A DNA stretch of 11,661 nt from Thermodesulfobacteriota bacterium (lineage in GTDB: Bacteria > Desulfobacterota > RBG-13-43-22). The DNA lies in contig JALOOY010000008.1 of the NCBI GenBank assembly GCA_025454185.1, forward strand, positions 1 through 11,661. Direction: 5' to 3'. Below, one piece after another: positions 6,909-11,661 of the stretch. Both the position numbers and the translations under genes were made by a program. The first letter of the stretch is position 1; each line of letters begins with the position of its first letter. The notes under the pieces were generated by a model that did no database searches, had not been told where the DNA came from, and was given only the letters and a program-made list of their open reading frames with translations.

Positions 6909-7103
6909 TAAATCCGAAATTCGAAGCACGAAATCCGAAACAAACGACAATGTTCAAAATTCAAATGACCGAAAGAATCTCCCCCCAGGAAAATCCGAAA
7001 CCTGCCATTCGCTGGCCTTCGAGTTCTAAGCGCCGGTGTTTTGAATTTTGAATTTCGGTCATTTGAATTTGTTTCGAATTTCGAATTTCGGATTTCGAAT
7101 TTA
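6909..7103. repeat. Long AT-rich inverted repeat (element A) between etfA and fabG
   Basis: The left arm (about 6909-6974) and right arm (about 7039-7103) are imperfect inverted copies around a centre of about 65 bases. The outer 36 bases match at 30 positions. An inner 16-base stretch (6959-6974 against 7053-7068) is a perfect inverted match. The arms consist of iterated GAAATTCG / GAAATCCG units. The left arm shares CGAAGCACGAAAT and the same downstream order of words with element B at 9181. It ends 42 bases upstream of the fabG start. No coding sequence is supported inside. It could be an extragenic palindrome, a non-autonomous mobile element or a structured RNA. Confidence 0.88.
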
Positions 7104-7137
7104 CCCTTTAGAATTATTGTTATTTTCTACTGGAATT

Positions 7138-8334
7138 CTATCCCCCCGCCGCCTTCAACTGCCGGATCATCTCCGGCACCACCTCGAAAAGATCGCCCAC
7201 TATACCATAGGTGGCCACGTCAAAGATAGGGGCCTGGGGATCGCTGTTGATAGCCACGATGGTCTCCGCCGACTGCATGCCCACCAGGTGCTGGACGGCC
7301 CCGGAGACGCCGATGGCCACGTACAGCTTGGGGGCCACGGTCTTGCCCGTCTGTCCCACCTGATGGGCATAGGGGATCCAGCCGGAATCCACGGCCCCCC
7401 GGGAAGCCCCCACCGCGCCGCCGAGCAGCTCGGCCAGCTCCCGGATCAGGGAAAAATGTTTGGCCTCCTGCAGGCCCCGCCCGCCGGCCACGATGACATC
7501 GGCCTCGGCCAGGCGGACTTTCTCGGACAATTCCTCCACGATCTCGAGCAGCCGGGTCTTCCCGGAAATCCCGGACCAATCCAGGTTAAAGGGAACGATT
7601 TCCCCGGCCGGGCTGTCCGAGGGGGCCCCTTTCTTCAGGACCTTGGGCCGGACGGTAGCCATCTGGGGCCGCCGCTGCGGGCAGGTGATGGTGGCCATGA
7701 TGTTGCCCCCGAAGGCCGGCCTAGTCTGGAGGAGCAGCCGCTTCTCCGCATCGATTTCCAGTTCGGTGCAGTCGGCGGTCAAACCCGTCCCCACCTGGGT
7801 GGCGGTCTTGGGGATGAAGGACCGGCCGATGGGCGTGGCCCCGGCCAGGAGGATTTCCGGCTTTACCGAGCGGATGATCTGGGTCAGGGCCTCCCCGTAG
7901 GCTTCATCGGTAAAACCCTCCAGCCGGGGATCGTCCACCGTATAGACCCGATCGGCCCCGTAGCGAAGCAATTCCCGGGCCGGCCCGTCCAATTCCCGGC
8001 CCAGCAGGGCCGCCGTCAGGGTTACGCCCAGGGTGTCGGCCAGCTCCCGTCCTTTATGCAGGAGCTCGAAGGCCACCTCCGCCACCCGGCCCAGGCGCTG
8101 TTCGGCGAAAATCATGACCCCGCGGTAGGCCGGGTCCGGCCCGGCGGCCGGGGCGGCCTCGGGGACCCGGATGGCCCCTTCGGGACAGATCTCGGCGCAG
8201 GCCCCGCAGAGTGTGCACTGGTCGTTGACCAGCGGCTTCCCGTCCGCCATGGACAAGGCCGAAAAAGGGCAGACGGACACACAGCTTTCACAACCCGAGC
8301 ACAGGTCCGTATCGATCAAAAGGGTAGCGCTCAT
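7138..8334 (-). CDS. etfA: Electron transfer flavoprotein alpha subunit with N-terminal 2[4Fe-4S] ferredoxin domain
   Basis: EtfA binds FAD and, with EtfB, shuttles electrons between acyl-CoA dehydrogenases and other carriers. The start is the ATG at 8332-8334 (MSATLLIDTDLCSGC), seven bases past the etfB stop with GAGG just upstream, giving 398 residues. Ordinary EtfA is about 310-330 residues; the extra part is an N-terminal bacterial ferredoxin module with eight cysteines (12, 15, 18, 22 and 40, 43, 46, 50) in two CxxCxxCxxxCP motifs. A linker near 57-70 joins it to the ETF core. The C-terminal FAD domain is intact: SGWIPYAHQVGQTGK near 317-331, SGAVQH at 344-349 and AINSD at 361-365. Ferredoxin-fused EtfA proteins are known in anaerobes. 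The extra clusters suggest exchange with ferredoxin or another low-potential carrier, possibly electron bifurcation; that role is inferred. Confidence 0.96.
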   Translation of the reverse strand: MSATLLIDTDLCSGCESCVSVCPFSALSMADGKPLVNDQCTLCGACAEICPEGAIRVPEAAPAAGPDPAYRGVMIFAEQRLGRVAEVAFELLHKGRELADTLGVTLTAALLGRELDGPARELLRYGADRVYTVDDPRLEGFTDEAYGEALTQIIRSVKPEILLAGATPIGRSFIPKTATQVGTGLTADCTELEIDAEKRLLLQTRPAFGGNIMATITCPQRRPQMATVRPKVLKKGAPSDSPAGEIVPFNLDWSGISGKTRLLEIVEELSEKVRLAEADVIVAGGRGLQEAKHFSLIRELAELLGGAVGASRGAVDSGWIPYAHQVGQTGKTVAPKLYVAIGVSGAVQHLVGMQSAETIVAINSDPQAPIFDVATYGIVGDLFEVVPEMIRQLKAAGG

Positions 8335-8341
8335 GCCATCC

Positions 8342-9151
8342 TCACCGGCTCCCGGCCACATCGAAGGGGATCAACTGCCGGTTTTTCAGGTTCACCCAGA
8401 GGTCATGGACCTGCTTCTCCACCGGCCCCTGGAGCATTTCCCGTTCGCGCCGGCGGACCGGGGCAAAGACCCGCATGACCTGGGTATACGATCCGCTCAA
8501 CCCCACTTGTCCCGCATCGGCCCCCAGGTCCGCGGCCCCGTAAAGCGGAATTTTTTGGGTCTTGGCCCGCATCTTGCCCTTCAGGGAGGGCACCCGGGGC
8601 TCGTTGATCTCCTTGACCACGGTCAACAGGGCCGGCAGGGTAATTTCCAGGCGGTCGTACCCGTCGTCCATGAGGCGCTGTACGCGAATACGGTCCTCTT
8701 CCACCGCCTCGATCTTCCGCACCCAGGTCGCATAGGGCAGGCCCAGCCTTTCGGCCAAGCCGGGTCCCACCTGGGCCGTATCGCCGTCCACGGCCTGTTT
8801 TCCACAGAGGATCAGGTCAAAAGGAGCGAGTTTTTCCACCCCCCGGGCCAGGGTGAAGGAAGTGGCCCAGGTATCCGCGCCGGCAAAGGCCCGGTCCGAA
8901 AGCAGGGCGGCCTCATCGGCCCCATAGGAGATGGCTTCCCGCAGTGAATCCTCGGCCTGGGGCGGTCCCATGGTCAGGACCGTTACCTTCCCCCCCCGCT
9001 CGTCCCGAATCCGCAGCCCGGCTTCCAGGGCGTAGAGGTCATAGGGATTGATGATGCTCTCCACCCCCTGGCGGATCAGGGTGTGGGTCTCCGGGTCCAG
9101 TCGGACCTGACGAGCATCCGGTACTTGCTTGAGACAGACGATAATATGCAT
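8342..9151 (-). CDS. etfB: Electron transfer flavoprotein beta subunit
   Basis: EtfB is the partner of EtfA in the ETF heterodimer. The 269-residue product begins MHIIVCLKQVPDARQVRLD. It has the family's INPYDLYALEAGL near 34-46, GADEAALLSDRAF near 77-89, and the nucleotide-binding segment GKQAVDGDTAQVGP at 117-130. The ETF-beta signature VVKEINEPRVPSLKGKMRAK occupies 178-197. From memory, the GDTAQVGP form is typical of ETFs that bind a second FAD (bifurcating type), whereas mitochondrial-type AMP-binding EtfB differs there; this is suggestive only. Its ribosome site is weak. The gene follows a repeat-filled gap after the acyl-CoA dehydrogenase gene, and etfA starts seven bases beyond its stop, so the two subunits are surely co-translated. 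Confidence 0.97.
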   Translation of the reverse strand: MHIIVCLKQVPDARQVRLDPETHTLIRQGVESIINPYDLYALEAGLRIRDERGGKVTVLTMGPPQAEDSLREAISYGADEAALLSDRAFAGADTWATSFTLARGVEKLAPFDLILCGKQAVDGDTAQVGPGLAERLGLPYATWVRKIEAVEEDRIRVQRLMDDGYDRLEITLPALLTVVKEINEPRVPSLKGKMRAKTQKIPLYGAADLGADAGQVGLSGSYTQVMRVFAPVRRREREMLQGPVEKQVHDLWVNLKNRQLIPFDVAGSR

Positions 9152-9180
9152 AGAAGACTCTGTTATCTAACGGCTACGGT

Positions 9181-9318
9181 TAAATCCGAAATCCGAAATC
9201 CGAAGCACGAAATTCGAAACAAGGAACAAAATCCCAAAATTCAAATAACCGAAACAAACACCCCGAACCAAACTTGGGGCGGAGTATAAACTGCCCGGGA
9301 TTTCGGATTTCGGATTTG
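9181..9318. repeat. AT-rich inverted repeat (element B) between the acyl-CoA dehydrogenase gene and etfB
   Basis: The left part, 9181-9256, carries tandem GAAATCCG-type units followed by a stretch whose word order matches element A: CGAAGCACGAAAT (9201-9213 here), CGAAACAA, then CAAAATTCAAATAACCGAAA. The right part, 9299-9318, is an inverted copy of the first units (about 19 bases against 9183-9201). The centre includes a CCCC...GGGG mini-palindrome at 9260-9278. The element lies between the stop of the dehydrogenase gene (3 bp away) and etfB (29 bp away). It has the same orientation as element A on the far side of etfBA. Confidence 0.85.
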
Positions 9319-9321
9319 CCT

Positions 9322-10479
9322 TTATTTTTTCCTTCCCCCTTCTTTATTCAACTCCTGGCCGATGACGTTGCGCTGGATCTGATTGGTCCCTTCGTAGATC
9401 TGGAGAATCTTGGCGTCGCGCATCATCTTTTCCACCGGGTAATCCCGCATATAGCCGGTGCCGCCGAGTACCTGCACGGCGTCGGTGGTCACTTTCATGG
9501 CCACATCGGTGGCAAAGACCTTGGCCATGGCCGAAATCTTGGAGACGTCCTTGGCCCCGCTGTCCACAAAACGGGCCGCGGCATAGACCAGGGCCCGGGC
9601 CGCCTCGGTCTGGGTGGCCATGTCGGCCAGCATGTGCTGAACGGCCTGGAAGGTGATAATGGGTTTGCCGAACTGCACCCGGGTCCGGCCGTATTGAATG
9701 GCTTCCTCCAAAGCACCCTGGGCCACCCCGACCCCCTGGGCTCCCACCCCCGGGCGGGATTGATCGAAGGTTTTCATGGCCACGATGAAACCCATACCTT
9801 CCCGGGCGATAAGCCGGCTTTTGGGTATACGGCACTGGTTGAAGACCAATTCCCGGGTAGCCGAGGCCCGTATCCCCATCTTGCTCTCTTTTTTCCCGAA
9901 ACCGAAACCGGGGTCCCCCTTTTCCACGATGAAGGCGCTGGCGCCGCGGGCCCCCTTGGCGCGGTCGGTGATGGCGATGACGGTATAGATTTCCGCTTCC
10001 CCGCCATTGGTGATCCATTGTTTGGTCCCGTTCAGGATATATTCGTCCCCCCGGATCTGGGCCGTGGTCAGGATGCCCCCGGCGTCGCTGCCGGCCGTGG
10101 ATTCGGTCAGGCCGAAGGCGGCCAGGCGCCGGCCGGAGGCGATGTCCGGCAGATAGGTCTGTTTCTGTTCCTCGCTCCCGAAAAGGAGAATCGGATAGGC
10201 CCCCAGACCGCTGGCCGCGAAACTGGTGGAGACGCCCAGACAGGCCCGGGAAAGCTCTTCCACGGCCAGGCAGTTCTCCAGGCAGCCGCCCCCGAACCCG
10301 CCGTACTCCTGGGGGATGGCCACGCCGAAGAGGTCGGACTGGGCGATGACCTTCAGCAGCTCCGTGGGGAACTCCTCCTTCTCGTCCAATTCAGCCCGTA
10401 CCGGTTTGATGCGCTCCTCGGCGATCTTATGGGCGATTTCCTTGATCATCTGCTGCTCTTCGGTCAGGAAGTAATCCAT
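9322..10479 (-). CDS. Acyl-CoA dehydrogenase (short/medium-chain type)
   Basis: This FAD enzyme oxidises acyl-CoA to trans-2-enoyl-CoA and passes electrons to ETF; in some anaerobes the same family runs in the enoyl-reducing direction. The 385-residue length and the start MDYFLTEEQQMIKEIAHKIA match the family. The ATG at 10477-10479 has AAGGAG seven bases upstream. Landmarks: FGLTESTAGSD at 122-132 (most relatives have Pro where Ser127 is), WITNGG at 155-160, RTRVQFGKPI at 265-274, QVLGGTGYMRDYPVEKMMRD at 336-355, and the catalytic base Glu363 in QIYEGTNQIQRN. The Glu position fits short-chain, butyryl or glutaryl-like enzymes rather than isovaleryl or long-chain types. Substrate cannot be fixed from sequence alone. 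It lies 34 bases after plsX, where fabH is usually found, and is followed by etfB and etfA, its likely electron partners. Confidence 0.95.
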   Translation of the reverse strand: MDYFLTEEQQMIKEIAHKIAEERIKPVRAELDEKEEFPTELLKVIAQSDLFGVAIPQEYGGFGGGCLENCLAVEELSRACLGVSTSFAASGLGAYPILLFGSEEQKQTYLPDIASGRRLAAFGLTESTAGSDAGGILTTAQIRGDEYILNGTKQWITNGGEAEIYTVIAITDRAKGARGASAFIVEKGDPGFGFGKKESKMGIRASATRELVFNQCRIPKSRLIAREGMGFIVAMKTFDQSRPGVGAQGVGVAQGALEEAIQYGRTRVQFGKPIITFQAVQHMLADMATQTEAARALVYAAARFVDSGAKDVSKISAMAKVFATDVAMKVTTDAVQVLGGTGYMRDYPVEKMMRDAKILQIYEGTNQIQRNVIGQELNKEGGRKK

Positions 10480-10513
10480 GCCAGGGCTCCTTGTCTTCTC
10501 TTGGAAATTTTTC

Positions 10514-11578
10514 TCAGGCGTTCTTGCGCATGAAGCTGTCCCAGAAGCGGTGCGGCTTCAATTTGCGATAATACGCATCGTAGCGGTTGAGGCTCTCGGA
10601 AACCTGATCGGTAATCCGGTTCTGCGCCCCCCGGCGGGCCACCCGGATGGCGTTCCTGACCGCCTTGGGACCGGAGGCCCCGTGGCTGATGACCACGACC
10701 CCCTTCACACCCAGCAGGGGGACCCCGCCGTATTCGGCGTAATCCACCTTTTTGGAAAACCCGGCAAAGGCCGGTTTCATCAGCAGGGCGCCGAGTTTGG
10801 TGGCGACCCCGGCCCGGCCGATTTCCTCTTTGAGCATCAGGCCCAGGGCCTCGGCCAGCCCCTCGCTCAACTTCAGGCATACGTTGCCCACAAACCCGTC
10901 GCAGACGATGACGTCGACCTTGCCGCTGAAGAGATCCCGCCCTTCCACGTTGCCGATGAAGTTGAAGGGAATCCTGCGCAGGCCGGCGGCCGTCTCCCGG
11001 ACCAGTTCGTTCCCCTTGGAGGCCTCCTCGCCGATGCTGAGCAGCCCGATGCGCGGGTTGTTCCGCTTCATGATGTAGCGGGCCATGGATTCGGCCATGA
11101 TGGCGAATTGGATCAACTGCCCGGCCGTGCAATCCACGTTGGCCCCCACGTCGATGAGCAGGGTCGGCTGGTGCGGGCCCGGGAGAATAGCCCCTAAAGC
11201 CGGCCGTTCCACGCCCGGCAGCTTGCCCAGCACCACCACGGCCAGGGCCATGGTGGCCCCGGAATTCCCCGCGCTGACCACCCCCTGCACCTCGCCCCGT
11301 TTCAGCAGGTCCAGGGCCACCCGGATGGAAGCGTCTTTTTTGCGCCGGATCACGTCGATGGGGGAATCCGCCATGGTCGCCGCCTCGGAGCAGTGGGTGA
11401 TGCCGATCAGATCCGGATTGTAGGTCAGCCCGGCCAGCTCCCGGTTGATCGCCTCCTTTTGGCCCACCAGGACTATGGGCACACCCAATTCCCCGGCGGC
11501 CTGGACGGCGCCCTGCACCACGGCCCCGGGTGCCCGATCCCCGCCCATGGCATCCACCGCGATTTTGATCGTTTCCAT
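10514..11578 (-). CDS. plsX: Phosphate acyltransferase PlsX
   Basis: PlsX converts acyl-ACP and phosphate to acyl-phosphate, which the membrane enzyme PlsY uses to acylate glycerol 3-phosphate; it thus joins fatty acid and phospholipid synthesis. The start is the ATG at 11576-11578 (METIKIAVDAMGGDRAP) with GGAG upstream, giving 354 residues (E. coli 356). Family segments include VDAMGGDRAP at 8-17, VVSAGNSGATMA, LLIDVGANVDC, RIGLLSIGEEASKGNEL, FNFIGNVEGRD, VIVCDGFVGNVCLK and YGGVPLLGVKGVVVISHGAS. A slightly longer frame adding seven residues is not family-like. It lies just after the probable rpmF end, the classic rpmF-plsX pair. fabH normally follows; here an acyl-CoA dehydrogenase gene does. 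Confidence 0.98.
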   Translation of the reverse strand: METIKIAVDAMGGDRAPGAVVQGAVQAAGELGVPIVLVGQKEAINRELAGLTYNPDLIGITHCSEAATMADSPIDVIRRKKDASIRVALDLLKRGEVQGVVSAGNSGATMALAVVVLGKLPGVERPALGAILPGPHQPTLLIDVGANVDCTAGQLIQFAIMAESMARYIMKRNNPRIGLLSIGEEASKGNELVRETAAGLRRIPFNFIGNVEGRDLFSGKVDVIVCDGFVGNVCLKLSEGLAEALGLMLKEEIGRAGVATKLGALLMKPAFAGFSKKVDYAEYGGVPLLGVKGVVVISHGASGPKAVRNAIRVARRGAQNRITDQVSESLNRYDAYYRKLKPHRFWDSFMRKNA

Positions 11579-11636
11579 TGCGGTTGAGCTCCGGATCAAT
11601 GGACTGGATTCGTGGGCAAAAGCGGTCTCCCTGAGG

Positions 11637-11661
11637 CTATTCTTCTTCCATTACGGCGACT
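11637..11661 (-). CDS. rpmF: Probable 50S ribosomal protein L32, last codons only
   Basis: Only the 3' end is in the window. One minus-strand frame reads Val-Ala-Val-Met-Glu-Glu-Glu and a TAG stop at 11637-11639, 58 bases before plsX. A short acidic tail fits some L32 proteins, and rpmF directly upstream of plsX is one of the most conserved bacterial gene pairs. Seven residues cannot prove the identity, so the call rests mainly on position. Confidence 0.5.

Noticed and set aside
6867..6950. A 28-residue N-terminal extension of FabG
   Set aside because: It is encoded partly by the left arm of element A and reads through the fabG ribosome site. The ATG at 6864-6866 gives the family N-terminus.
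7109..7140. Small TAGAATT...AATTCTA palindrome at the etfA stop as a terminator
   Set aside because: The seven-base AT-only stem is too weak, has no U tract in the right place, and is easily explained by chance in AT-rich DNA.
9260..9278. CCCC...GGGG mini-palindrome in the centre of element B as a regulatory operator
   Set aside because: Only four to six pairs form, one of them G-U. No second copy or known operator matches it.

Overview
The window is a GC-rich bacterial chromosome segment in which every supported gene lies on the minus strand, so transcription runs from high to low coordinates. Gene order and content (rpmF-plsX, fabG-acpP-fabF-rpiB-glyA, a dCMP deaminase, nrdR-ribD) and a ferredoxin-fused electron-transfer flavoprotein suggest an anaerobic Gram-negative bacterium. 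Desulfobacterota (former Deltaproteobacteria) is my best guess. This is an inference from synteny and gene style; there is no rRNA in the window to test it.

Layout in transcription order. (1) 11661-10514: the last codons of a probable rpmF (ribosomal protein L32), then plsX (acyl-ACP to acyl-phosphate, phospholipid synthesis). (2) 10479-7138: an acyl-CoA dehydrogenase, then etfB and etfA, the latter carrying an N-terminal 2[4Fe-4S] ferredoxin domain. This redox module sits where fabH and fabD are usually found, and two related palindromic repeat elements bracket the etf pair. (3) 6866-4532: fabG, acpP and fabF, the core of type II fatty acid elongation. (4) 4542-2816: rpiB and glyA, coupled by short overlaps. 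(5) 2681-570: dCMP deaminase, nrdR and ribD. (6) 562-1: an AT-rich beta-class DNA methyltransferase that starts 7 bp after ribD and runs off the window edge.

How the genes fit together: plsX, fabG, acpP and fabF make and hand over acyl chains for membrane lipids. The dehydrogenase/ETF trio handles CoA-linked acyl or enoyl redox chemistry and may involve ferredoxin. glyA (one-carbon units), dCMP deaminase (dUMP) and NrdR (ribonucleotide reductase control) all bear on dTMP and dNTP supply. rpiB and ribD touch pentose phosphate and riboflavin metabolism; riboflavin is also the source of the FAD used by the redox module.

There is no gene-free stretch over 300 bases. The largest gaps are 6867-7137 (271 bp) and 9152-9321 (170 bp), both mostly filled by AT-rich inverted-repeat elements, and 2682-2815 (134 bp), which holds a different inverted repeat. 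I saw no tRNA, rRNA, CRISPR array, transposase or convincing Rho-independent terminator. The points most worth a second look are the redox module in place of fabH/fabD, the repeats around etfBA, the repeat hairpin abutting the dCMP deaminase start, and the foreign-looking methyltransferase.
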